64,000 nt of DNA from Nostoc sp. NIES-3756 (GTDB taxonomy: Bacteria; Cyanobacteriota; Cyanobacteriia; Cyanobacteriales; Nostocaceae): the NCBI RefSeq assembly GCF_001548375.1, contig NZ_AP017295.1:5118501-5182500 (forward strand). Direction: 5' to 3'. The notes below the pieces were generated by a model. It had not been told where the DNA came from. It ran no database searches and saw only the letters and a list, made by a program, of their open reading frames with translations. The stretch's first letter is position 1; each line of letters opens with the position of its first letter. Below are positions 7,974 through 17,200 of the stretch, piece after piece. A program made the translations under genes and the position numbers.

Positions 7974-8944
7974 TACTGTCTACCATAAGCACTCATTGGC
8001 TCTTTGATAAAGCGGATATAAAAATGTTTAAACGTGGATTTAATTACACGGGGCATAGCAAAATCGATAGGCATCAACTTGTCTGGAAGCCGCCAATCAT
8101 CAATTCTTAATAAATCAGGATGTAAGTTAGGAAACTCGATATCTGCAAGTTCTGGACAAACACCTAATCTTTGAGATGCGGCAACGGTAGGTACTTGATG
8201 GGGTGGGACGTTGAGAACCTCTACCATTGCCCTATCTAGGGCGAATACATCTGATGCAGCCGCCAATACACCCAAGGGACGAGGTTCGCCACCACTGGGG
8301 CCATTACCCTCGTGACCGATGATCCCATCTAAAATAGTTAAGTCTGGGTTAATTGCTCTAGCAGTTTCCACCAACATTTCCCCAAAACGGTTAGCATCTT
8401 TGCCTGCTTCCATGTGCCACCATGCTTTCATCTTGCCAGGAACGCAACCAAAAAGATTTTTCACCCCAAGGGTTAAGGTTAACTGCATATGGGATTTAAC
8501 TTTGGGTAAATTAATTACCACATCCGCTTCAATGGCCTCCTTACTCAGCAGTAGGTGATTAAAGTTTTCACTCACAGTTTGATAACGCTTGCCGTGAAAA
8601 TCGATGATTGGTAAATTCAGTTCTTGGATAAGTGGTTGATAACCATTAGCAATGGCAACACCCTTGGCACTACCAAAAGCTGGACTATCCCCCAAGAAAG
8701 GCTGTCCACCAGCCTCTAGTACCATCTGGGCAACCGCATACACTAGTTCGGCACGAGTGGTACATTCCTTGGTTGGGCGTGATCCTGTGAGTAAATTAGG
8801 CTTAAGTAAAACACGTTGTCCTGGTTTGACAAAAGCAGCCATCCCCCCAAAAGGTTCTAGCAAGGTAACTAGAGATTCCCGCAAAGCCTCCCGTTCATAA
8901 GAGGTAGCCCGGATGAGGCTGACAGATGGTTTTTGATTCTGCAT
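7973..8944 (-). CDS. DUF362-domain protein
   Basis: The 323-residue product fits the DUF362 family, seen in Fe-S-associated proteins of unknown function. Visible family features are GQRVLLKPNLL (near 43-53), ELVYAVAQMVLEAGGQPFLGD (split over residues 67-87), VVINLPKVKSHMQLTLTLG (near 140-158) and TILDGIIGHEGNGPSGGEPR (near 198-217). No Cys-rich ferredoxin domain is attached, so this is the stand-alone form. The reaction is unknown. The last codons run into the long palindrome described nearby. Confidence 0.8.
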   Translation of the reverse strand: MQNQKPSVSLIRATSYEREALRESLVTLLEPFGGMAAFVKPGQRVLLKPNLLTGSRPTKECTTRAELVYAVAQMVLEAGGQPFLGDSPAFGSAKGVAIANGYQPLIQELNLPIIDFHGKRYQTVSENFNHLLLSKEAIEADVVINLPKVKSHMQLTLTLGVKNLFGCVPGKMKAWWHMEAGKDANRFGEMLVETARAINPDLTILDGIIGHEGNGPSGGEPRPLGVLAAASDVFALDRAMVEVLNVPPHQVPTVAASQRLGVCPELADIEFPNLHPDLLRIDDWRLPDKLMPIDFAMPRVIKSTFKHFYIRFIKEPMSAYGRQ

Positions 8945-8997
8945 GAGTAGGGTTGCTAGTGATTAAATCAAAACTAATCTCTCTCATTTTCCATCTT

Positions 8998-9126
8998 TTA
9001 TTTCAGATGAGGGAGTAGGGAGTGGGGAGTGGGGGGAGATGAGGGAGATGAGGGAAATGAGGGAGTGGCGGGAGTGTGGGGGGAGAATAACAACTGTCAA
9101 CTGTCAACTGTCAACTGTCAACTGAC
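8998..9126. repeat. Short tandem repeat tract (GATGAGGGA-type and CAACTGT-type)
   Basis: GATGAGGGA-like units fill about 9007-9070, followed by five near-perfect CAACTGT heptamers at 9091-9126. The heptamer array runs into the 3' end of the aspartate lyase gene, supplying its last codons and stop. Confidence 0.85.
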
Positions 9127-10531
9127 TAAGCGGTAAAATACTACTCATCTGTTCTAAATTTAATACTGTGGCTAATTCTGCTTCGCTCATCAGTCCTTTT
9201 TCTAAAACAATTTGTCGCAGAGATTTTCCGGTTTTTAATGATTCTTTGGCGACATCTGCGGCGTTGAGATAACCGATGTGGGTATTTAGTGCGGTGACTA
9301 GGGCTAAACTGCCTTCTGCGTAGGCTAAACACCGTTCCTCGTTGGCGGTAATTCCTTGAATACAGCGTTCTGTAAGGGCGGCGATGGTTAACCCAAGAAT
9401 TTCGATGCTGTGAATCAAATCATAGGCGATTAACGGCATCATCACGTTTAATTCTAATTGTCCAGCTTGGGCAGCAAATGCGATCGCCTGATCGTACCCC
9501 ATCACCTGAAAACATACCATTGATGTCATCTCTGCCATCACTGGGTTATACTTACCTGGCATAATTGAGGAACCGGGTTGTACGGGTGGTAGTTGAATTT
9601 CTTTTAAGCCAGTTTTTGGCCCGGAGTCCATTAGCCGCAAATCATGAGAGATTTTCGCTAAATCTTGGGCTAAGTTGCGTATCGCGCCGGAAACGTTCAC
9701 AAAAGGCGACATACTCTGCATTGCCGCCATGAGATGGGGCGCGGGTTGCAGTGGGAAGTTAAGTAGTTCTCCCAATACTTCTACTACACGGGCGCGGTAT
9801 TGCGGATGGGTATTTAAACCAGTTCCCGCCGCACTACCACCTAAACCCAGCACCATTAAGTCTCCAGAGGCTGTGTAGATGCGGTTTTGGTGTTCTGCTA
9901 AAATTTGCGCCCAAGCAGCAAAATTATCGCCCAAACGCACGGGAACGGCATCTTGTAAATGAGTTCTGCCAGATTTGACGATATTTTGAAATTCTACAGC
10001 TTTGCTTTCTAAGGCTGCGATCGCTTTTTCTAAGGCTGGTTGTAATGTGTTGGTAAGTGCCAGTAAGCCACCAATGCGAATTGCGGTAGGTATTACATCG
10101 TTTGTAGACTGGCCGTAGTTGACATGATCATTTGGGCTAACTCGTTTGTAATTACCCTTTTCCTCACCTAAAATTTCCAAAGCCCGATTTGCTAAGACTT
10201 CGTTAACGTTCATGTGGTGAGAAGTTCCTGCACCAGCTTGATAGACATCAACGACAAACTGATCTCTTAATTTTCCTGCCAGGATTTCATCAGTTGCTTG
10301 GACAATTGCTTGACTAATATCTTGGGGAATGCAACCTAGTTCTCCATTGACAATTGCTGTAGCTTTTTTAATCCATAAACAAGCATCTACGTAAGTAGGT
10401 AAAGGTTTAAGTCCGCTAATGGGGAAATTTTCTATAGCACGGAGAGTTTGAATACCGTAATAAACATCACTGGCAATTTGGCGATCGCCCATCGAATCGC
10501 GTTCAATACGAAAATTTGTAGTGTTAGTCAT
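9104..10531 (-). CDS. aspA: Aspartate ammonia-lyase (fumarase/aspartase superfamily)
   Basis: It should catalyse L-aspartate to fumarate plus ammonia. The length of 475 is normal. The superfamily signature GSSIMPGKYNPVMAEM is near residues 318-333. Substrate-binding motifs are SGRTHLQDAVP near 188-198 and QAGAGTSHHMNVNEVLANRA near 99-118. SPNDHVNYGQSTND near 130-143 resembles aspartase more than class II fumarase, which usually has QTGSGTQSNMN. The Gly-Lys-Tyr in the signature loop is a small departure, so a fumarase-like side activity is not excluded. The last six codons (QLTVDS) and the stop are encoded by the CAACTGT heptamer array, so the C-terminus is recent repeat-derived sequence. Confidence 0.8.
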   Translation of the reverse strand: MTNTTNFRIERDSMGDRQIASDVYYGIQTLRAIENFPISGLKPLPTYVDACLWIKKATAIVNGELGCIPQDISQAIVQATDEILAGKLRDQFVVDVYQAGAGTSHHMNVNEVLANRALEILGEEKGNYKRVSPNDHVNYGQSTNDVIPTAIRIGGLLALTNTLQPALEKAIAALESKAVEFQNIVKSGRTHLQDAVPVRLGDNFAAWAQILAEHQNRIYTASGDLMVLGLGGSAAGTGLNTHPQYRARVVEVLGELLNFPLQPAPHLMAAMQSMSPFVNVSGAIRNLAQDLAKISHDLRLMDSGPKTGLKEIQLPPVQPGSSIMPGKYNPVMAEMTSMVCFQVMGYDQAIAFAAQAGQLELNVMMPLIAYDLIHSIEILGLTIAALTERCIQGITANEERCLAYAEGSLALVTALNTHIGYLNAADVAKESLKTGKSLRQIVLEKGLMSEAELATVLNLEQMSSILPLSQLTVDS

Positions 10532-10686
10532 AATTATTGTTTAGATAATTCCAAGATCCAGATCATGCCATGCAGGTAGACTAAATACAAATTCGTAATT
10601 TGTAATTCGTAATTAAGAAAGCTGGTGTAGTCTGGCTTTCCGATTTAGACTAAACTTGGGGGTAAATACGAGCAGGGACAAATATT

Positions 10687-11250
10687 ATGATAAAAACACC
10701 AACTCGCCGTATAACTTTAGAGGAATTTTTACAATTACCTGAAACAAAACCAGCAAGTGAATATATCAACGGCGAAATTATTCAAAAACCTATGCCTCAA
10801 GGGAAACATAGTACAATTCAAGGTGAATTAGTAACTAATATTAATAGCGTAGTCAAGCCTGGAAAGATTGCTCGTGCTTTTCCAGAATTACGCTGCACTT
10901 TTGGAGGACGTTCTATTGTTCCAGATGTGGCTGTGTTTGCTTGGCAGAGGATTCCTGTTGATGAAAAGGGTAATATTGCCAATGTGTTTAATACATATCC
11001 AGATTGGACAATTGAAATATTATCTCCTGACCAAAGTACAACCAGAGTTACTCGTAATATTTTACATTGTTTAAATCATGGTTCTAGTTTAGGTTGGTTA
11101 ATTGACCCAGAAGAATCTAGTGTTTTGGTTTATCCCCCAAATCAGCAACCAATATATTTAGAAAATGAACAGGATATATTACCTGTACCTGAATTAGTTA
11201 AGGATTTACATTTGACATTGGGACAATTATTTGATTGGTTGAAATTATAG
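10687..11250 (+). CDS. Uma2-family (DUF820) putative endonuclease
   Basis: The product is 187 residues with the Uma2/DUF820 restriction-endonuclease-like core. It begins RRITLEEFLQLPETKPASEY and continues with INGEIIQKPMPQGKHS. PDVAVFAW near residues 78-85 carries the conserved Asp, and DWTIEILSPDQSTTR near 106-120 carries the Glu and the downstream basic residue. Cyanobacteria hold many paralogues; few have a known role. The pgsA gene starts 20 bases downstream, but a functional link is unlikely. A second paralogue lies at 38551-39198. Confidence 0.8.
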   Translation: MIKTPTRRITLEEFLQLPETKPASEYINGEIIQKPMPQGKHSTIQGELVTNINSVVKPGKIARAFPELRCTFGGRSIVPDVAVFAWQRIPVDEKGNIANVFNTYPDWTIEILSPDQSTTRVTRNILHCLNHGSSLGWLIDPEESSVLVYPPNQQPIYLENEQDILPVPELVKDLHLTLGQLFDWLKL

Positions 11251-11270
11251 AAACTTTCTCACCCAAATTC

Positions 11271-11789
11271 ATGACTTTACCAAACTGGATTACCTTTTCT
11301 CGTCTTCTTGGTGTACCATTTCTGCTATATGGCTTATACGACTCTACACCGCAGGCTAGATGGGTGTGTTTGGCGATTTTTCTAGTTGCTGCATTAACTG
11401 ATTGGTTAGATGGTTATTTAGCAAGAAAGCTGAACCAGATTAGTGATTTAGGCAAATTTCTTGACCCATTAGTAGATAAATTTTTAGTATTAGCGCCGTT
11501 GTTGGTTTTGGTGGAATTGGGGAAAATTCCAGCTTGGGGAGTGTTTTTAATTTTAGCCCGGGAATTGGCGATCGCAGGTTGGCGAGTGAACCAAACGCAG
11601 ATTACCGGGGCGAATATTTGGGGTAAGCTGAAAACCGTGAGTCAGATAGTAGCGATCGCACTATTAATTGCACCGTTATCATCAGAGTGGCAAATCCCAT
11701 CATTGATTGCCTTTTGGGTGTCTGTCGCCTTAACTTTAATCTCTGGGGGAATTTATCTTTGGCCACAGAAAACCACCACTGTGGAGTAA
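11271..11789 (+). CDS. pgsA: CDP-diacylglycerol–glycerol-3-phosphate 3-phosphatidyltransferase
   Basis: PgsA makes phosphatidylglycerol phosphate, the committed step to phosphatidylglycerol, an essential thylakoid lipid. The start at 11271 ([13 protein letters not shown]) matches the family; an upstream in-frame start at 11235 would overlap the Uma2 gene. The 172-residue product has the CDP-alcohol phosphatidyltransferase signature: [26 protein letters not shown] covers D-G-x2-A-R-x8-G-x3-D-x3-D near residues 42-67. Four to five membrane helices follow. Its last 54 bases overlap, convergently, the 3' end of the nucleotidyl-sugar synthase gene. Confidence 0.92.
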   Translation: MTLPNWITFSRLLGVPFLLYGLYDSTPQARWVCLAIFLVAALTDWLDGYLARKLNQISDLGKFLDPLVDKFLVLAPLLVLVELGKIPAWGVFLILARELAIAGWRVNQTQITGANIWGKLKTVSQIVAIALLIAPLSSEWQIPSLIAFWVSVALTLISGGIYLWPQKTTTVE

Positions 11790-12689
11790 TTTATCAGGAG
11801 TAAATTTTCTTCCACTAAAATAGTCATCTTCTAAAATTGACATTAGATATTGTCCGTAGCTACTTTTAGCCATTGGAATAATTAATTCCTGTAACTGCGC
11901 TGAGTCAATATAACCGTTATTATAGGCAATTTCTTCAATACAAGCTATTTTTAATCCTTGCCTTTCTTCCAAAGTTTGGATAAAATTACTTGCTTGATGC
12001 AGAGATTCATGAGTACCTGCATCTAGCCAAGCATAACCTCTACCTAAAATCTCTACGTGCAGTTGACCTTGCTGTAAATAAGCTAAATTCACATCAGTAA
12101 TTTCTAACTCATTACGTGCAGATGGTTGTAGATGAGAGGCAATTTCTACTACCTGAGAGTCATAAAAATAAATCCCAGGAATAACATATTTAGATTTAGG
12201 AAACTGAGGCTTTTCCTCTATAGTGATTACTTTACCATTAACATCAAATTCTATCACTCCATAGGGTCGGGGATCTTTTACCTGATAACCAAATACTAGA
12301 CACCCTTTATCTAAAGTTGCAGAACGCAATAATACTTCTATTAAGCCATTACCATAAAAAATGTTATCACCCAAAATTAAGCATACTGGCTCGTTACCAA
12401 TAAACTCTTTACCTAAAATGAAAGCTTGAGCTACACCCTCTGGTTGTGGTTGAGCAATATAACTAAACTTTAGACCCCATTGACTACCATCTTTTAAAAG
12501 TTGTTCTAGTAAAGGTAAATCATGAGGTGTAGAAATAATGAGAATTTCTCTAATTCCAGCTAACATTAATACAGACAAGGGATAATAAATCATCGGCTTG
12601 TCATAAATGGGCATGAGTTGTTTACCAACAACATTAGTTATTGGATAAAGACGTGTGCCAGCACCACCAGCTAAAATAATACCTTTCAT
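11736..12689 (-). CDS. Glucose-1-phosphate thymidylyltransferase-like nucleotidyltransferase
   Basis: The N-terminus [19 protein letters not shown] is the nucleotide-binding signature of RfbA/RmlA enzymes. [40 protein letters not shown] and [17 protein letters not shown] follow in the normal order. The reaction is dTTP plus glucose-1-phosphate to dTDP-glucose, the entry point to dTDP-sugars. At 317 residues it is longer than usual (about 290). The last 18 codons are antisense to the pgsA 3' end. It is the last gene of the minus-strand acylation cluster, 79 bases after the HTTM gene, so it may supply the sugar acceptor. Confidence 0.88.
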   Translation of the reverse strand: MKGIILAGGAGTRLYPITNVVGKQLMPIYDKPMIYYPLSVLMLAGIREILIISTPHDLPLLEQLLKDGSQWGLKFSYIAQPQPEGVAQAFILGKEFIGNEPVCLILGDNIFYGNGLIEVLLRSATLDKGCLVFGYQVKDPRPYGVIEFDVNGKVITIEEKPQFPKSKYVIPGIYFYDSQVVEIASHLQPSARNELEITDVNLAYLQQGQLHVEILGRGYAWLDAGTHESLHQASNFIQTLEERQGLKIACIEEIAYNNGYIDSAQLQELIIPMAKSSYGQYLMSILEDDYFSGRKFTPDKLLHSGGFLWPKINSPRD

Positions 12690-12768
12690 TTGATTATTTT
12701 TGTAAATATAAAATTAAGGGTACGGTACTACCGCACCCCCATAATTTATATTGTCCTGTTGTGCAAAA

Positions 12769-14559
12769 TTATGAGGAACAAGACTGCTGCCAAGTCTGCT
12801 TCTTCTCAACTGTTTGCTGTTGACCAGGAGGTACAGTACGCTCACTCATAAAGTAAATATCAAAGCTTTTCAACTTCTTGCCATCACTATGTTGAACGTT
12901 CCAAGTGCGGCAGAGATATTGAGCGTAGAATGGATAAAGCTTTTTACCCATCGACCTATTCAAGTTAATAAAATAAGTACGCCATTGCATATTCTTGTAA
13001 ATGGCACTGCGTAAACCTAAGTCTGGTTTATCCCAATTGACTGGACTTCCTCCTCGGAAAATATCTACTTCAGTGCCATCTTGTAAGCGACCAGGAATTA
13101 CGTACCAACCATCATCTCTAGGTGGTGCAGGTGCAAAAATACTCCAAGACTGGTCTAGGCGTGTAGCTCGTCCAACTAATTGTGTACTTTCCCAAGCCTT
13201 GCGTCTGAAGGCATCTGGCGAGTAACTACTCATATTCCAAACAAATGTATATAACAGCAATACAACTGCCAGAATATTGAGGATTCGTGATGAGCGAATC
13301 TGTATGGGTCGAAATTTAAAGGGTTTGGTGAAATTACCAGCAATTTTACGGTTAGAAGCTATTGTCTCATAAAACTTTGTACCCACCGCCATAACTGGCT
13401 TCCATCTCAAAACAGGAACCAGAAAGCGAAATACAGGAGAAAGACTAACTATATAAGCAATTCCCTCAAATTTGAAATGTCGATTTCCTTGCCAGTCTTC
13501 CACCACCCAAGAATTGTAGGTTTGCATATCGGTGTGGATATCTGGATACTCTTGGGCCATTAGTAGTGGTGTTCCCGGCAAAATTAATAGTGTCCGCAAC
13601 AGATGCACTACTTTTTTACAGAAGCCACAGTCAGCGTCGAAGTAAATTGTCAAACCTTGACGCTCTGGTGTTTGTAAACGCTTGTGCAAACCATTCCAAA
13701 AGGAACTGGGGAGGAAAGCTAACCAACTAAAGATACTTAAGAATGGGAAAATGCCTAAGTTCAAGGTCAAACCAAATCCGGCGTGCAGCAAAATGAAGGT
13801 TATGATAGCGCACATCCGAAAGAAACTGTTACGGAAGGGAACGAACAGCAACAAAGGCCCTACCCATTCCAGCACTAGAGTAACTTGGGTAAAAAGGGTT
13901 AAAAGCGGTGAGAAGTTGAGGAGGAAATGACCAAAAGGTGTGACGTACTGGTCAAAACTGAGGGAATAGTAAACTGCACTCCCATCACCCCATATGGGAC
14001 TTTTGGTTTTGAAAGCGGCGGAAAATATATAGATAAAGCACTGCTGGCACATCAAGGCAAAAGTTGCACCAGAAACGACTCTTTCTGGTAACTTGCGAGT
14101 TGCTGTATTGAGAGAGCTTTCGATAGAGTAGCTAGCACCCAAAGGCAAAAACATTGCCCAAAACATCAGCGCCCGTAATACGTCATCGGCAGCAAAAATT
14201 AGTGCTGGGTTGCGGTTATGCAGGGAGATGAGTAAGACCCAAGAGGCGATGGTCGCTATGCGGGTACGATATCCCACCAACATGAGAAGCGCCATCACAG
14301 CAGCAATGCCAAACAACACAGCTTGGAAGGTGGGTTCTCCGCTCAGGGCGTGGAGTGACCAATGCCAAGGTTTGCTGATATCTGCCAGTAGGGCGCGGGG
14401 CATAACACCTGCATCGGTGTAGTGGGCGATGTAGTCACCGAAACGAATACCCAAATCAGTCAATAGAATCAACGATATACCGATGCGGAAAGCTGCTAGC
14501 GATCGCAAATCCAGCCCTAATACATTATCTAGTTTTTTTGTCAATATTTTTCTAATCAT
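12769..14559 (-). CDS. HTTM (vitamin-K carboxylase-like) membrane protein fused to a DCC thiol-oxidoreductase domain
   Basis: The product has 596 residues. The N-terminal part (about 10-285) is an HTTM domain, the membrane region homologous to vitamin K-dependent gamma-carboxylase, with several helices and LDLRSLAAFRIGISLILLTD at the start. A short linker leads to a DCC/DUF393 domain starting near 303 with IYFDADCGFCKKVVHLLR. The CxxC cysteines are Cys311 and Cys314. Another membrane helix (ILNILAVVLLLYTFVWNMSS) and a soluble tail with a WSIFAPAPPRDDGWYVIPG stretch follow. It sits downstream of the SGNH gene and is likely part of the acylation operon. Its substrate is unknown. Confidence 0.8.
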   Translation of the reverse strand: MIRKILTKKLDNVLGLDLRSLAAFRIGISLILLTDLGIRFGDYIAHYTDAGVMPRALLADISKPWHWSLHALSGEPTFQAVLFGIAAVMALLMLVGYRTRIATIASWVLLISLHNRNPALIFAADDVLRALMFWAMFLPLGASYSIESSLNTATRKLPERVVSGATFALMCQQCFIYIFSAAFKTKSPIWGDGSAVYYSLSFDQYVTPFGHFLLNFSPLLTLFTQVTLVLEWVGPLLLFVPFRNSFFRMCAIITFILLHAGFGLTLNLGIFPFLSIFSWLAFLPSSFWNGLHKRLQTPERQGLTIYFDADCGFCKKVVHLLRTLLILPGTPLLMAQEYPDIHTDMQTYNSWVVEDWQGNRHFKFEGIAYIVSLSPVFRFLVPVLRWKPVMAVGTKFYETIASNRKIAGNFTKPFKFRPIQIRSSRILNILAVVLLLYTFVWNMSSYSPDAFRRKAWESTQLVGRATRLDQSWSIFAPAPPRDDGWYVIPGRLQDGTEVDIFRGGSPVNWDKPDLGLRSAIYKNMQWRTYFINLNRSMGKKLYPFYAQYLCRTWNVQHSDGKKLKSFDIYFMSERTVPPGQQQTVEKKQTWQQSCSS

Positions 14560-14689
14560 AAATATTAAACAATGGGGAGTAGGGAATAGGGAGCCGGGAG
14601 TGGGGACTAGAAACAGGGGATTAGAGATTTGTTTTTTCCTCCCTCATCTCCCTCATCTCCCTCATCTCCTCTCATCCCCTGACTTCTGG
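14560..14689. repeat. Short tandem repeat tract inside the acylation cluster
   Basis: Gene spacer made of GGGGAGT-type units (about 14571-14610) and CATCTCCCT units (about 14640-14680). It is the largest spacer between the SGNH and HTTM genes and could weaken or split transcription there. No promoter or terminator is clear. Confidence 0.7.
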
Positions 14690-15622
14690 CTAATTACGAA
14701 TAATATTGAGCGCTTTGAGTTGTTCTACTAACTCTGTGGTACGGGTACGACGACCTGATGAATTGAGATGATAGTGGGTGTCGGCAAATATGCTAGAGTC
14801 TGTCTTTACATTTAAAGTTTGTTTGTCGTAAAGTACAGGGGCAATTTCCCCAAGTTTTTCAGCAGTTTTACTGATATTACCAAGGGTTTGACTATCTGTA
14901 CTCCCATAAATCCAAGAAAGCCCCAAAACTAAAGTTGCACCTTTGCCTTCGACTTCTTGTTTAAACTGGCGAATACGTCGTAAGGCGTGGGGAGAAACTG
15001 GATCTTTAATTTTTAGTTCCCACCAAGCTGTCTTGAGGCGCTTTTTCAGGACGGTGGGGTCTCCATTAGCAGTGATGGGATCGGAGTAGTACCCAGTAAA
15101 GCGCCCTTTCTCTACTAAATCTACAGATGACTTGGTGACAGCTTTTAAAGTGGGAACACCAAGCAACATAATATCTTGGGCTAGTTGTTTGGCTGGAATA
15201 CCTCCGAGTCCGGGTTGACCAATAGCAACACCAAACTGACCGGAGCGATCGCCAAATCCATCTTTTTGCAGTAAAATCAAGTACTCTGGAATCAGAACAA
15301 CAATATCGCCTTTTTTGATCGCACTGGAAACACTGGGTAGGATGACATTTAACCCTACTGGGCCATCCGTTGCCATATTGAGGGTAGGGATGCCTAGTTG
15401 TTGCTGCATCAATCCTGCATCTACGGTGTAGTGCGCCCCAGAACCGCCAACAATCAAAACACGTTGGGGAGCTTGAACTTCACTGGCAATCGCCATTTTC
15501 TGCTCATACATGATCCGTAGCCAACTGAGTTCACCCCCATAACGTGCATTATATAAGTAACCTACACCCCAGGCTAAAGCCGCGATCGCCAACCAACTAT
15601 TAAGCTGTAAAAATTTTTTCAT
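14690..15622 (-). CDS. SGNH/DltD-like acyltransfer partner protein
   Basis: I start at the ATG 15622 (MKKFLQLNSW), leaving 16 bases after the MBOAT gene; a TTG at 15649 would overlap it. The 310-residue product has one N-terminal membrane anchor and an extracytoplasmic SGNH-type domain. The nucleophile motif VLIVGGSGAHYTVDAGLM is near residues 55-72, and NMATDGPVG carries the Asn block. The terminal FADTHYHLNSSG carries the Asp-x-x-His pair. DltD, AlgX and similar proteins work with MBOAT proteins to complete O-acylation outside the membrane. The direct coupling to an MBOAT gene supports that role here. Confidence 0.75.
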   Translation of the reverse strand: MKKFLQLNSWLAIAALAWGVGYLYNARYGGELSWLRIMYEQKMAIASEVQAPQRVLIVGGSGAHYTVDAGLMQQQLGIPTLNMATDGPVGLNVILPSVSSAIKKGDIVVLIPEYLILLQKDGFGDRSGQFGVAIGQPGLGGIPAKQLAQDIMLLGVPTLKAVTKSSVDLVEKGRFTGYYSDPITANGDPTVLKKRLKTAWWELKIKDPVSPHALRRIRQFKQEVEGKGATLVLGLSWIYGSTDSQTLGNISKTAEKLGEIAPVLYDKQTLNVKTDSSIFADTHYHLNSSGRRTRTTELVEQLKALNIIRN

Positions 15623-15638
15623 AGCACCATATAGTTCT

Positions 15639-17102
15639 TTAGAACTCAAAATAGATGAAGGGGGATGGTGTATTCGCAGCTAGTAAGACGGTTAAAGCTA
15701 ACAACGCCCGCGAAACCCAAGGGGACAGCAACAAGTCGTATTCACACTCGCGTTTTTGCCAAACTCCGATATGTTCCATGAGCAATACAGTTGTGGCTAG
15801 TACCAGAGTAAATCCTAAAGCGATCGCTTCGTTACCACTGAAGAAGCTCATAGCTTCGCCTAGATTACTTAAGGAATAAGACCAAGGATTGAGTATTGTT
15901 TGCAACTTTGCGAATAGGCGTGGTGTGTTAGTTTCCATGAAGAAAAGACAGCCCAGGATGACCGAGCCAAAGGTTAATGCCCAGGAAATAAACTGCGGCA
16001 TCAATAACCGTTGCTGTCCAATAAATTTGTAAAAAGGTCTTCCGGCGTAACGTATAATTAATAACAAAAGCCCGTGATAAGCTCCCCAGAAAACAAAGTT
16101 CCAGGCGGCTCCGTGCCAAAATCCCGAAAGAGTGAAAGTTAGAAATAAATAAAATGGGGCCCAGGTTTTGTTCTTACCCATCAAAGGTAAGAAGACATAA
16201 TCGCGGAACCAAGTGCTGAGAGTAACGTGCCATCTACGCCAAAACTCGTTAATGCTTTGGGATGTATAAGGAGCTAAAAAGTTAATAGTTAAATTAACGC
16301 CTACAAACTTTGCTAAACCCACAGCAATAAAACTGTATCCACCAAAGTCAAAGTAAATTTGTAATGTAAATAAGAAAGCAAAAAACCAAACTAACCAAGG
16401 ATTGTCGGGTTGGTCTAATTTGATATACGGTGAAATATTATCTGCTAGGACAAATTTCATAAACAGTCCTAGAGACAGCCAACGCAAACCTGTTTCAAAG
16501 TTCTCGAAAGTAAATTTAAAACGGAAAGATTCAATTTGGGGAAAGAAGTCAGCCCGGCGTTCGATGGGGCCTGCAACTACCTGAGGGAAGAAGGAAACGA
16601 AGTTGATGTAATCTAATGCCCCAATAGTGCGTTTTTTGCGACTGGTGTATGAGTCAACAACAAACGCCACCATTTGGAAGGTGTAAAAAGATAAGCCTGG
16701 AGGGATAGAACCCATACCCGGAATACTTTTGCCCTGCCAATTTGCTGCTAACCCAGGTACTAACACCCCTAAAACATCTTCTACAAAGAAATTTAGGTAC
16801 TTAAAATATGCCAGGATTGCAATATCGATAACAACTACAGTTGTGGCGATCGCTTTAGCTTTCCATCCTTGTTGGCGCAGCATCCACCACACCATCAGGT
16901 AGTTGAAAATGATTTCGCAAATAAAGATAGCAAAACTAGAACGAGAAGCATTAACAAATAACAGCAAAGACATCGCTGCCAAGCCGACAGCATCAAAAGA
17001 ACCTTTCCACAGATTCAACGACTTGGCAACATAACGGACGGAAAAATAAGGGATGCTAAATAGTAGCAATACCCACCAGAACCCAAAGTCTGAAAAGTTC
17101 AA
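15639..17102 (-). CDS. MBOAT-family O-acyltransferase (AlgI/DltB-like)
   Basis: This 487-residue polytopic protein is a membrane-bound O-acyltransferase. The family core is clear: SFYTFQMVAFVVDSYTSRK near residues 135-153, FFPQVVAGPIERR near 170-182 and NEFWRRWHVTLSTWFRDYVF near 268-287. The catalytic-His region FWHGAAWNFVFWGAYHGLLL is near 313-332. DltB and AlgI relatives pass acyl groups from a cytoplasmic donor across the membrane to cell-surface polymers. Here the donor is probably the carrier protein encoded just upstream. It has about ten to twelve predicted helices. A repeat hairpin lies between it and the ACP gene. Confidence 0.88.
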   Translation of the reverse strand: MNFSDFGFWWVLLLFSIPYFSVRYVAKSLNLWKGSFDAVGLAAMSLLLFVNASRSSFAIFICEIIFNYLMVWWMLRQQGWKAKAIATTVVVIDIAILAYFKYLNFFVEDVLGVLVPGLAANWQGKSIPGMGSIPPGLSFYTFQMVAFVVDSYTSRKKRTIGALDYINFVSFFPQVVAGPIERRADFFPQIESFRFKFTFENFETGLRWLSLGLFMKFVLADNISPYIKLDQPDNPWLVWFFAFLFTLQIYFDFGGYSFIAVGLAKFVGVNLTINFLAPYTSQSINEFWRRWHVTLSTWFRDYVFLPLMGKNKTWAPFYLFLTFTLSGFWHGAAWNFVFWGAYHGLLLLIIRYAGRPFYKFIGQQRLLMPQFISWALTFGSVILGCLFFMETNTPRLFAKLQTILNPWSYSLSNLGEAMSFFSGNEAIALGFTLVLATTVLLMEHIGVWQKRECEYDLLLSPWVSRALLALTVLLAANTPSPFIYFEF

Positions 17103-17127
17103 TTAACCACCCTCATGATAATTGATA

Positions 17128-17198
17128 ATTACTAATTCGTAATTCGTAATTACAAACTCAATTACGAATTACGAATTACGAATTACGAATTACAAATT
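17128..17198. repeat. AATTCGT/ACGAATT palindromic tandem repeat
   Basis: Three ATTCGTA-type heptamers at about 17133-17153 face four TTACGAA-type heptamers at about 17160-17193, so the whole stretch can fold into one long hairpin. It fills the spacer between the carrier-protein and MBOAT genes and could modulate expression of the distal genes. Confidence 0.8.
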
Positions 17199-17200
17199 AA

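Noticed and set aside
9091..9126. Heptamer array as a CRISPR or phase-variable switch.
   Set aside because: Units of seven bases with no spacers are ordinary cyanobacterial short tandem repeats; no promoter element is clearly placed in them.
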